From the NCBI RefSeq assembly GCF_900100345.1, contig NZ_FMTT01000046.1, positions 1 through 51,266 on the forward strand: a stretch of DNA of 51,266 nucleotides, written 5' to 3'. Numbering within the stretch: position 1 is the first letter of the stretch; every line of letters begins with the position of its first letter. The notes under the pieces were generated by a model. It was not told the DNA's origin, did not search any database, and saw only the letters and a list, made by a program, of their open reading frames with translations. The DNA comes from Paenibacillus tianmuensis (lineage in GTDB: Bacteria; Bacillota; Bacilli; Paenibacillales; NBRC-103111). Position numbers and translations under genes: made by a program. Positions 34,456 through 41,767 of this stretch are shown one piece after another.

Positions 34456-36171
34456 TTACACGGCCGTGCTGTCGCCCGTCATTTTGCGCGAAACGAACAG
34501 CACGATAATGATCAACGTAATTTGCAGCACGCCATATGCACACGCCGTACCGAATTCGAACGAATACATCCGCTGGAAAATCTCGACAGAAAGCGGCGTG
34601 CTTTTCGCGGTGAAGAGCAGAATGGAGGAAACGAATTCCCCGATGCCCTGCACGAACGCGAGCAGCGTGCCCGCAAGTATCCCGCTCAGCGCCATCGGAA
34701 AGACGACCCGCCTGAAGCTGTACCACCAGGAAGCGCCCAGATTGCGCGCCGCCTCCTCGACCGAAACGTCCATCTGGATCAGCGTCGCCGACGTGGAGCG
34801 GAACACAAGCGGCAAATGACGGACGAAATACGCCAAAGGCAATATCCAGAAGCTGCCGATCAGCACCTGATTGAAGCTGAATACGGTAGGCTCGCTGAAG
34901 GCGGCGATCAGGTTGACCGCGACGACCGTTCCCGGCAGCGCCCACGGCAGCATGATCAGCACGTCCAGCAGCGTTTTGCCTTTGAATTTCAAGCGGACCA
35001 TCGCATAAGCGGCCGCCACGCCGAATATAATGTTGCCGATCGTCGCTACGAAACTCATCTGAAAGCTGTTCGCAATCGGTCGCCACGTTTTGCTGTCCGT
35101 AAACAGCTTCACATAGTGCTTCGCCGTATATTCCGGAGGAAGAATCTGCGTCGTCCACGTGCCGTCCGTCGAGAACGATATCAAGACCAGCACGAGAATC
35201 GGAAGCAGCAGGATGATGACGCCGATAATCGACAGAATCATCGCGACGTATTTTCCTACGGCGCTCTTCACTTCCGTGCGGTGTACGCTGACGCCTTTGC
35301 TCAAGTTCTGGTAATTGCGCAGCCCTTGGTACCAGCGCATCACGAGCAGGAACAGGATGGACACGACGGACAGGATCGTGGACTGCGCCGCAGCCATATC
35401 CAGATTGCCGTTCGTCCGCGACAAATAAATCTGCATCGTCATCGTCCGCTCGATTCCGAAGATGAGCGGAGCCGTATACGAAGCCATCGCGATCATGAAG
35501 ACGAGCAGCGAAGAGGCGACCAGCGCCGGCGTCAGCATCGGCAGAATGACGCGCCGCCATATATAGAGCCGTCCCGCGCCGAGACTCGCCGCCGCCTCTT
35601 CCAGAGACGGATCGAGACCGCGGATCGCCGAGGAAGCCGTCATGTAAAAGTAAGTGTACATCGTAAACGTATGCACCACGAGCACACCCCAGATCCCTTT
35701 CAAGGAAAACGGCACCTGATCAAGATGAAGCAGCGCTTTAAGCGCCCTTGGGATAATGCCACTTTCGCCGTACAAGAACGTAAACGACAGCACGCCGACA
35801 AGAGGCGGCAAAGCCATCGGCACGAGGACGAGGACGGCCAAAATTTTCCGGCCGGGAAACTCGTAGCGCTCCAGCAGGAACGCCATGGCGACGCCAACGA
35901 TCGCGCAGGTGATGACGCTTAAGACGGAAATATAAATGCTGGTCCAGAGCGCCTCCAGGTTGGACGTATGCTCCAGGCTAAAAAACTTGGTATAGTTTTT
36001 CAGCGACAACTGATCCTCTACCTGGATACTTTGCACGAACGTCTGGAACAACGGATACACGACATAAGCCAGGAGCACCAAAAACAGAGGCGCGACCAGG
36101 ACATAGACAAAATAAGGCGAGTGCGTGAAGGAGCCCAGCTTGGAGTAACTTGTTCCCGGTTTAGATCTCAT
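34456..36171 (-). CDS. ABC importer permease, fused two-domain (FbpB/PhnV type)
   Basis: A 571-residue membrane protein with two BPD-type permease domains and about 12 membrane segments. Each half has its EAA loop that contacts the ATPase: EEAAASLGAGRLYIWRRVIL and EEAARNLGASWWYSFRRVVF. This fused form is typical of ferric iron (FbpB), thiamine (ThiP) and 2-aminoethylphosphonate importers. GAGGGG precedes the ATG, 15 nt after the ATPase gene. Confidence 0.92.
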   Translation of the reverse strand: MRSKPGTSYSKLGSFTHSPYFVYVLVAPLFLVLLAYVVYPLFQTFVQSIQVEDQLSLKNYTKFFSLEHTSNLEALWTSIYISVLSVITCAIVGVAMAFLLERYEFPGRKILAVLVLVPMALPPLVGVLSFTFLYGESGIIPRALKALLHLDQVPFSLKGIWGVLVVHTFTMYTYFYMTASSAIRGLDPSLEEAAASLGAGRLYIWRRVILPMLTPALVASSLLVFMIAMASYTAPLIFGIERTMTMQIYLSRTNGNLDMAAAQSTILSVVSILFLLVMRWYQGLRNYQNLSKGVSVHRTEVKSAVGKYVAMILSIIGVIILLLPILVLVLISFSTDGTWTTQILPPEYTAKHYVKLFTDSKTWRPIANSFQMSFVATIGNIIFGVAAAYAMVRLKFKGKTLLDVLIMLPWALPGTVVAVNLIAAFSEPTVFSFNQVLIGSFWILPLAYFVRHLPLVFRSTSATLIQMDVSVEEAARNLGASWWYSFRRVVFPMALSGILAGTLLAFVQGIGEFVSSILLFTAKSTPLSVEIFQRMYSFEFGTACAYGVLQITLIIIVLFVSRKMTGDSTAV

Positions 36172-36186
36172 AGATTCATCCCCTCG

Positions 36187-37266
36187 CTATCCCAAGAAAT
36201 AGATGCTTTCTTTTGGAATGAACAGGGCGATCTCTTCCCCGCGTCCGCGCACCCGGTGCCCTTGATTGACGAACATCGCTTTCAATTGCTGGCCTGCCAC
36301 TTGCGATACGTAGTTCACGCTGACTCCCGTAAATTCGGAGATGACCACGTTTCCTTTGACCACATTATCCTGCTGCTCCCCTTGCAGCGCTTCGCGGACC
36401 GCTTCCGGACGAATGGACATCGTCACGGTCTTGCCCGCTTCCAGCTTGCAGTCGAGCGAAGCGTTGGCGGTCAAGCCTCTCAGGCTAAGACCCGGAGCGA
36501 AACGGACGACCGCTTCGCCGCCCTCGATTCGTTCCACGGTTCCTTCCCACAGATTGGACTCTCCAATAAAGGAAGCGACAAACCGGTTGACCGGGCGGTT
36601 ATATATTTCTTCTGGACTTCCGATCTGCTGGACGACCCCGCCCTGCATGACCATGATCCGGTCGGACATCGCCATCGCCTCGGCCTGATCGTGCGTGACG
36701 TAGATCGTCGTAATTCCCAGCTCCAGCTGAAGTCTCTTGATTTCGATTCTCGTTTCTTCTCTGAGCTTCGCATCAAGGTTCGATAACGGCTCATCCAAGA
36801 GCAAAATTTGCGGCTCGATAACCAGCGCGCGGGCCAAGGCAACCCGCTGCTGCTGGCCGCCGGACAATTGATCGATACGGCGGTTGCCGTAGCCTTCCAA
36901 GTGAACCTGCTTCTGTGCGCGTTCGACGCGCTGAACGATTTCGGATTTCGAGATTTTCCTTACTTGCAGACCGAATGCGATATTCTCAAACACCGTCATG
37001 TGCGGAAACAAAGCATAGTTTTGGAACACCATTCCCGTGTTTCTTTTGTTTGGGGGAAGGTTCGTGACATCTTGATCGCCGAATACGATACGGCCCTCGC
37101 TCGGATAATAAAACCCCGCGATCATCCGCAGCGTCGTTGTTTTGCCGCAGCCGCTTGGCCCGAGAAAGGTGAAGAACTCCCCCGGTTGAATCCGAATATT
37201 GACATCCGTAACTCCATTGACATTTCCGAATTGTTTGCTGACGTGATCCAGTATGACCTCTATCAA
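36187..37266 (-). CDS. ABC importer ATPase (FbpC/PotA type)
   Basis: A 359-residue nucleotide-binding subunit: Walker A GPSGCGKTT, Q-loop FQNYALFPHM, signature LSGGQQQR, Walker B ILLLDEPLSNLDA, H-loop VTHDQ, and a C-terminal TOBE domain from about residue 290. The start is TTG at 37266, set by AAAGGAGG 9-10 nt upstream. It powers the adjacent permease and works with the lipoprotein encoded just before it. Confidence 0.93.
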   Translation of the reverse strand: MIEVILDHVSKQFGNVNGVTDVNIRIQPGEFFTFLGPSGCGKTTTLRMIAGFYYPSEGRIVFGDQDVTNLPPNKRNTGMVFQNYALFPHMTVFENIAFGLQVRKISKSEIVQRVERAQKQVHLEGYGNRRIDQLSGGQQQRVALARALVIEPQILLLDEPLSNLDAKLREETRIEIKRLQLELGITTIYVTHDQAEAMAMSDRIMVMQGGVVQQIGSPEEIYNRPVNRFVASFIGESNLWEGTVERIEGGEAVVRFAPGLSLRGLTANASLDCKLEAGKTVTMSIRPEAVREALQGEQQDNVVKGNVVISEFTGVSVNYVSQVAGQQLKAMFVNQGHRVRGRGEEIALFIPKESIYFLG

Positions 37267-37323
37267 ACAGGCTTCCTCCTTTGGTAAAATGTTCAGGCGG
37301 AGGAGCTCCTCCGCCCGAATGCA

Positions 37324-38418
37324 TTATTTGGAACCTTTCCCTTTGATGTTCTCATCCCAATGCTGCATCCATTCTTTCTCTTTTTGCGCCATGACGGCCC
37401 AATCGATATTCAGCGGTTTCAGCTCCAGCCCTTTTAACCATGCCGGAAGCGTGTCTTTGTTGATGTCCGTACGCGTCGGAATTTGGTACAGCTTCTCCGC
37501 CAGCTCGACGCGCAGCTTCGAATCGAAGAGGAACTCGTAAAATTTCTTGGCCGCTTCCATGTTTTTCGCGCCTTTGACCACCCCGACGCCGTCGACCAGA
37601 ATCGGCGCTCCGCTCGCAGGGTAAATGAAATCGAACGGCTGCTTTTGCAGCTCCTTCTGGATCATGATATCCTGCAGGTTCCACAGCGACAGCGTGCCTT
37701 CCTCGCGCGCCAGCTTCAGGTACAGGTTGGTCGGATCTTGGGCGTATTCCTTCGTATTGGCGTCAAGCTTTTTCAGCCAGTCGTACCCTTTCTTCGGATC
37801 GTTCGCGTCTTGACGGTAAATCAGGGAAGAATAAATCGTTCTCATCGTCCCGGAAGCAAGCACGCCGCGAATGATGATTTTGCCCTTGTACTTGGCATCG
37901 AGCAGGTCGTCCCAATCTTTGGGGGCGTCTTCTTTTTTCAGCGCTTTGGAGTTGTACATGATGACTTCCGGCAGCAGCATTTCGCCGTACCAGCGGTCCT
38001 GGCTGTCTTTGTACATCGCCGGGATTTTGTCGGCGAAGCTCGGTTTGACGCTTTCGAGCAGCCCTTCGTTCGCCGCCGTCATCAGCGCCGATTGTGTGCC
38101 GCCCCACCAGAAATCCGCTTGCGGGTTTGCCTTCTCCCCGCGTACGCGCTCCAGCACCTGCTGCGCTCCCATGGTAAGAACCTCGACTTCCATGCCGGGG
38201 TTTTGCTCTTTAAATTTCGGGATAATTTCTTCGACGACGTTTTTGTCCCTGGCCGTATAAATGACCAGCTTCTGCTTCTCGGACTTCGATGCCCCGGATG
38301 ATTTGTCTTCCGGCTTTTGAGCGCCGTCGGATGCCCCTCCTCCACAGGCCGTAACCGTCAGCATCGCCATGCTGAGCACGGCCCCCGTTAACCAAGTCGT
38401 TGTTTTTTTCTTTGTCAT
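37324..38418 (-). CDS. ABC importer solute-binding lipoprotein (FbpA/FutA-like)
   Basis: A 364-residue extracellular binding protein with a lipoprotein signal ending at LTVTACGGG (lipidated Cys at about residue 25). The mature part (KLVIYTARDKNVVEEIIPKFKEQNPGM...; ADFWWGGTQSALMTAANEGLL) belongs to the family that binds ferric iron, thiamine or 2-aminoethylphosphonate. The tyrosine cluster of true iron binders is not obvious. AGGAGG precedes the ATG. The ligand cannot be assigned from sequence. Confidence 0.9.
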   Translation of the reverse strand: MTKKKTTTWLTGAVLSMAMLTVTACGGGASDGAQKPEDKSSGASKSEKQKLVIYTARDKNVVEEIIPKFKEQNPGMEVEVLTMGAQQVLERVRGEKANPQADFWWGGTQSALMTAANEGLLESVKPSFADKIPAMYKDSQDRWYGEMLLPEVIMYNSKALKKEDAPKDWDDLLDAKYKGKIIIRGVLASGTMRTIYSSLIYRQDANDPKKGYDWLKKLDANTKEYAQDPTNLYLKLAREEGTLSLWNLQDIMIQKELQKQPFDFIYPASGAPILVDGVGVVKGAKNMEAAKKFYEFLFDSKLRVELAEKLYQIPTRTDINKDTLPAWLKGLELKPLNIDWAVMAQKEKEWMQHWDENIKGKGSK

Positions 38419-38447
38419 GTTTTGACCTCCTGTGCTTTATGTGTAAA

Positions 38448-38461
38448 TGTAAGCGTCTTCA
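38448..38461. promoter_or_regulatory. Candidate CcpA (cre) site before the binding-protein gene
   Basis: TGTAAGCGTCTTCA matches the cre consensus except at one weak position. It lies in the 78-nt gap between the ROK gene and the binding-protein gene. Confidence 0.4.
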
Positions 38462-38496
38462 CTTAACCCAAACGGCATCGGAAGCGACAAAGCCGC

Positions 38497-39675
38497 TTAC
38501 CGCTGCAGTTTGGAAGTGGACGGAAAAGCCTCCAGCGCGCAATGAATCGCTCCAATAAGTCCCGCCTGATCGCCGAGCGAGGCCATCTCGATTCGGGGAA
38601 CGGAAGGAACCCAGTCGGTTAGCCATTGCTGTATTTTATGAATCCCTTCGTTCCCGATATGCAGCATTTCTCCGCTGAGGATCAGAAGCGCCGGGTCCAT
38701 CACGCTCGTTAGATTGGCGATGCCGTAGGTCCAGTGCCGGCAGATGTCGTCGAGAAGCGCCTGTGCCGCTTCGACCCCGTTGTTTGCTTGATCGACGATT
38801 TGCTTGACGATGCTTGATCCCTCGTCCATCGAAGGGAGGACCGCTTTGGCCTTCTCGCGAATGGCCCGTACGGAATAGTTGCGCTCGAATACGCCGTATT
38901 CTCCCTTGGTCTGGTTCCCGACCGGACCGATCACCATATAACCGATCTCTCCGCTTGCCTCTTTGGCTCCGCGGTATAATTGCCCGTCGATCATAATGCC
39001 GGCGCCGATCCCTGTTCCCGCATACATATACACCAGATTGGAATGCCCGACGCCGATGCCCTTGTGAAATTCGCCGAGCGTCATCAAGTTAACGTCATTC
39101 TCGATGACCACGGGCAGCCCCAAGGCCGCTTCGATCTCCTTCCGCACGGGCAGCCCCATCCACCCCGTGCTGGGGGCGTAGCTGACCGTACCTTCGCTTC
39201 GCTGGGTAATCCCCGGCAAGCCGAGCCCCATGCCAAGCAGCCGTGCTTTGTCGAATCCGCTTTCATTCAGCAGCGCCGCAAGCCCTTGCTCGATGCTCTG
39301 AATGGCCGTCTCTCCGTTCATCGGGTGCGGCAAGCACGTCGTTCGCTGAATCAGCAGTTCCCCCTTCAGGTCGGCGATGGCCAACTGCAGGGTACTGCCT
39401 TCGAATACCGCGCCGATGACGCCGTAAGCTTGAAAATTATATTCCAGAAGGATGGGCTTCCTGCCGCCCTTCGATTCTCCGAGCCCGACCTCGCTGATCA
39501 TGCCTTCCACGATCATCTCGTCCACCAAGGCCGATACGCACGGTCGGCTGAGCTCCGTTAATTTCGCCAAATCGGCTCTCGATACCCGGGGGTTTTCTCT
39601 CAATTGATGAAGAATGCCTTCCCGGTTAATATGCTTCACCAGCTTGGCGTTTCCCGTTTGGCCTCTGCCAATCAA
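38497..39675 (-). CDS. ROK-family transcriptional regulator
   Basis: A 392-residue XylR/NagC-type regulator. An N-terminal winged HTH (residues 15-75: VSRADLAKLTELSRPCVSALVDEMI) is followed by a ROK kinase-like sugar-sensing domain (VYMYAGTGIGAGIMIDGQLYRG, EASGEIGYM). The zinc-binding CxCGxxGC motif of many ROK proteins is absent (GNQTKGEYGVFE is found in its place). The start is TTG at 39675 with AAAGGGGGG upstream. It is first in the operon and likely senses the imported sugar derivative. Confidence 0.9.
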   Translation of the reverse strand: MIGRGQTGNAKLVKHINREGILHQLRENPRVSRADLAKLTELSRPCVSALVDEMIVEGMISEVGLGESKGGRKPILLEYNFQAYGVIGAVFEGSTLQLAIADLKGELLIQRTTCLPHPMNGETAIQSIEQGLAALLNESGFDKARLLGMGLGLPGITQRSEGTVSYAPSTGWMGLPVRKEIEAALGLPVVIENDVNLMTLGEFHKGIGVGHSNLVYMYAGTGIGAGIMIDGQLYRGAKEASGEIGYMVIGPVGNQTKGEYGVFERNYSVRAIREKAKAVLPSMDEGSSIVKQIVDQANNGVEAAQALLDDICRHWTYGIANLTSVMDPALLILSGEMLHIGNEGIHKIQQWLTDWVPSVPRIEMASLGDQAGLIGAIHCALEAFPSTSKLQR

Positions 39676-39700
39676 TACACTGTCCCCCCTTTCCGATTAA

Positions 39701-39719
39701 GTTAGTTAAAATGACTAAC
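39701..39719. promoter_or_regulatory. Candidate ROK operator
   Basis: GTTAGT-7 nt-ACTAAC is a perfect dyad just downstream of the promoter. It resembles the TTAGTT/AACTAA half-sites of XylR-type ROK repressors and would allow autorepression of the operon. Confidence 0.65.
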
Positions 39720-39736
39720 AAAGTTTTCTTATCATT

Positions 39737-39766
39737 ATTTTATTGTATCCGCTTACAAATTGTCAA
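39737..39766 (-). promoter_or_regulatory. Promoter of the catabolic operon with embedded cre site
   Basis: TTGACA (39761-39766), 18 nt, TAAAAT (39737-39742) on the minus strand. The spacer contains TGTAAGCGGATACA (39744-39757), a full match to the CcpA cre consensus, so CcpA binding would block RNA polymerase. Confidence 0.75.
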
Positions 39767-39841
39767 CAACAAATTTTACATCTGTCTACATCTTTTCGCC
39801 GCCCCGAAAGCCAGCTTCTGTTCCGTGGTACTAAAGGAATA

Positions 39842-39875
39842 GACCGGAACTCCTTATTTGTAAGGAATCCCGGTC
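39842..39875. terminator. Possible terminator downstream of the ene-reductase gene
   Basis: GACCGGAACTCCTTA and TAAGGAATCCCGGTC form a long stem in the gap between the ROK promoter and the end of the ene-reductase gene. Only a short T-run follows, and on the plus strand, so its efficiency is uncertain. Confidence 0.5.
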
Positions 39876-39918
39876 ATTTTAGTCTCCAAACTGTTTATAA
39901 AAGTTCAATGTTTTCACT

Positions 39919-40923
39919 TTAGAACCAGTGGCCTTTGTAGGGTAATGGTTCCTCAAATCGCACACCTAACTGCTCGGCTGCTGCAATGGCCCAAAATGGA
40001 TCTCTTAGCAAAGGCCTTCCAACTGCAATAAGGTCGGCGCGTTCATTTTGTAAAATTTCTTCTGCTTGCAGTCCGCTTTTAATTAGGCCTACAGCTGCTG
40101 TCGGAATCGTTACTCTTCTCCGAATAGCTTCGGAATACGGAACCTGATAACCCGGAAACGTATTTGGGGGGTCGGGATGAACTCCTCCACTACTGACGTC
40201 TATCAGGTCAACGCCCTGTTCTTTCATCATGGCGGAATATTGAACCGTATCATCGATACGATTGCCGATCTCCCCATATTCATCTGCCGATATCCGTACA
40301 AAAAGAGGTCCGCTCCATACGCTGCGTATGGATTCAATAACCTCGCTAAGCAGGCGGTATCGTCGTTCCAAGGAACCGCCGTAACCATCTGATCTTCTGT
40401 TCGTATACAAAGATAAAAAGTCATTTAGCAAATAGCCATGCGCCGCATGCAATTCGATTACATCGAAGCCCGCTGCAACTGCTCGAGCGGCGGCTGCTTT
40501 AAAGCTTTCAATCAGATCTTTAATCTCTTCTATCGTTAGCATACGACTCTCTCTGCCCTGGTGAGGAAGACCCGATGCTGAAACCGCGACTTCCGGCAAA
40601 CTTGATTTACGACCGGCATGCCAAAGCTGAATTCCAACTTTTGATCCCTGTTGGTGCAGCATTGCAACCAGACGTTTCAGTTCTGTAACCTGATCATCGC
40701 TCCAAATTCCAAGTGATCCATGATTTCTGCCATCTTTTGTGACAGCCGATACTTCCAGCATAATGAGTCCTACCTGGCCAAGCGCCCGAGCTCCATAATG
40801 AATTACATGCCAATCTGTAATCTTTCCATCTTCGAGTGCCGATGCTGTGCCCATCGGAGACATCATAATCCGATTTTTCAGTTCCAGATTACGGATTTTC
40901 ATTGGTAAAAATAATAAACTCAC
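39919..40923 (-). CDS. namA: NADPH-dependent ene-reductase (YqjM/NamA-like Old Yellow Enzyme)
   Basis: A 334-residue FMN-dependent TIM barrel that reduces activated C=C bonds. It follows YqjM closely: LELKNRIMMSPMG, QVGLIMLEVSAVTKDG, GIQLWHAGRKS, the substrate-binding histidines in VIELHAAHGYLLNDFLS, and RADLIAVGRPLLRDPF. The flavin-tuning Cys of YqjM (MSPMCMYS) is Gly here (MSPMGTAS), and the nearby Tyr is Ala, so redox behaviour and substrate range may differ. It is divergent from the Lrp-family gene, which probably controls it. Confidence 0.9.
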   Translation of the reverse strand: MSLLFLPMKIRNLELKNRIMMSPMGTASALEDGKITDWHVIHYGARALGQVGLIMLEVSAVTKDGRNHGSLGIWSDDQVTELKRLVAMLHQQGSKVGIQLWHAGRKSSLPEVAVSASGLPHQGRESRMLTIEEIKDLIESFKAAAARAVAAGFDVIELHAAHGYLLNDFLSLYTNRRSDGYGGSLERRYRLLSEVIESIRSVWSGPLFVRISADEYGEIGNRIDDTVQYSAMMKEQGVDLIDVSSGGVHPDPPNTFPGYQVPYSEAIRRRVTIPTAAVGLIKSGLQAEEILQNERADLIAVGRPLLRDPFWAIAAAEQLGVRFEEPLPYKGHWF

Positions 40924-41016
40924 TCTCTCTCCCCCTTCATCTTTCTAAATTAATCATTTTCAAATTCTTCTTTATTATATATAGTTAAAGCAATGCTTTG
41001 AATGGATAAAAAACGG

Positions 41017-41049
41017 TTCATTCACGTGTTTTCCTAATTATAATAGGAA
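41017..41049 (+). promoter_or_regulatory. Promoter/operator of the Lrp-family gene
   Basis: TTCATT (41017-41022), 16 nt, TATAAT (41039-41044). The -10 lies inside the dyad TTCCTA-attataa-TAGGAA (41031-41049), a candidate autoregulatory site. Confidence 0.55.
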
Positions 41050-41090
41050 TATAAGATCAGGAACTTTATTTTTTAAAGGAGTGAATTGGA

Positions 41091-41531
41091 ATGGATAATA
41101 CAGATAAAAAAATTATCGAGATCTTACAAGAACAAGGAAGGATTTCCATGAAAGAGCTCAGTAGTATGGTTAGCCTGTCCCAACCGGCAGTTACGGACCG
41201 AGTCCGTAAATTGGAGGAACATGGGGTGGTACGTCATTATCGTGCGGTCATTTCCCCCTCTACGATCAAAAAGTCCATCACCGCGTACTTGATGTTTTTA
41301 ACAAAAGATTGCGAAGGCTTAGTCGAATTTTGCAGACAATCCATTGATCTGATTGAATGCCACCGAATCAGCGGACAATATAATTACCTTCTGAAAGTTG
41401 TAACCGAATCGATGCAGTCCCTTGAAGAATTTACCAACGCTTGTGGCAAATACGGGGATTCTGTGACGTTAATTGTGATGTCGTCACCTATTGAAAACAA
41501 GCCTTTAATTCCGCTAGTCGATCACAACTAA
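41091..41531 (+). CDS. Lrp/AsnC-family transcriptional regulator
   Basis: A 146-residue regulator. The N-terminal HTH (ISMKELSSMVSLSQPAVTDRVRKLEEHGVV) is followed by a RAM ligand-binding domain (YLMFLTKDCEGLVEFC; HRISGQYNYLLKVVTESMQSLEEF). These form octamers that respond to amino acids. AAAGGAGTGA precedes the ATG. The divergent ene-reductase is the likely target. Confidence 0.92.
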   Translation: MDNTDKKIIEILQEQGRISMKELSSMVSLSQPAVTDRVRKLEEHGVVRHYRAVISPSTIKKSITAYLMFLTKDCEGLVEFCRQSIDLIECHRISGQYNYLLKVVTESMQSLEEFTNACGKYGDSVTLIVMSSPIENKPLIPLVDHN

Positions 41532-41629
41532 GAGCTGAAAACCTTTGCATTCTATGATGTTAAAAAAAATTTGAAATTTGGTGTAAAACAACACAGAAAT
41601 CCCAGACATTATCCGTTATGATTAGATAA

Positions 41630-41701
41630 ATGGTAAGCGATGATATCGGATCTGTATCTGGGCACTTGGATTCGATGGAGCTAGTAGTGCAACCGGACCA
41701 C
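41630..41701 (+). ncRNA. c-di-GMP-II riboswitch
   Basis: The stretch aligns with the class II c-di-GMP aptamer: TGGTAAGCGATGAT at the 5' side, then TGGGCACTTG (41659-41668), a short stem with GATTCGATGGAGCTAG, and the conserved AGTAGTGCAACCGG at the 3' side. The 3' strand of P1 (CCAC) overlaps the first arm of the following terminator, so ligand binding should block termination and turn the adhesin gene on. In Clostridioides difficile such switches control surface adhesins. The direction of control is inferred. Confidence 0.85.
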
Positions 41702-41725
41702 CCTTTCATGCGAAGGGTGTTTTTT
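41699..41725 (+). terminator. Expression-platform terminator of the c-di-GMP-II riboswitch
   Basis: CACCCTT (41699-41705) and AAGGGTG (41713-41719) form a stem followed by six T residues. It begins inside the aptamer's P1 and lies about 40 nt before the adhesin start codon. Confidence 0.85.
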
Positions 41726-41767
41726 GTTATTTCCAGGAAGTAATTATTCGGAGGTGGTAAAGAGGTA

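Noticed and set aside
34432..35922. A 496-codon frame antisense to the ABC permease gene
   Set aside because: Arg/His/Gln-rich composition with no motif; the opposite strand encodes a clear two-domain permease.
37324..38418. Firm call of a ferric-iron importer
   Set aside because: The family also serves thiamine and 2-aminoethylphosphonate, the iron-binding tyrosine cluster is not evident, and the operon looks catabolic.
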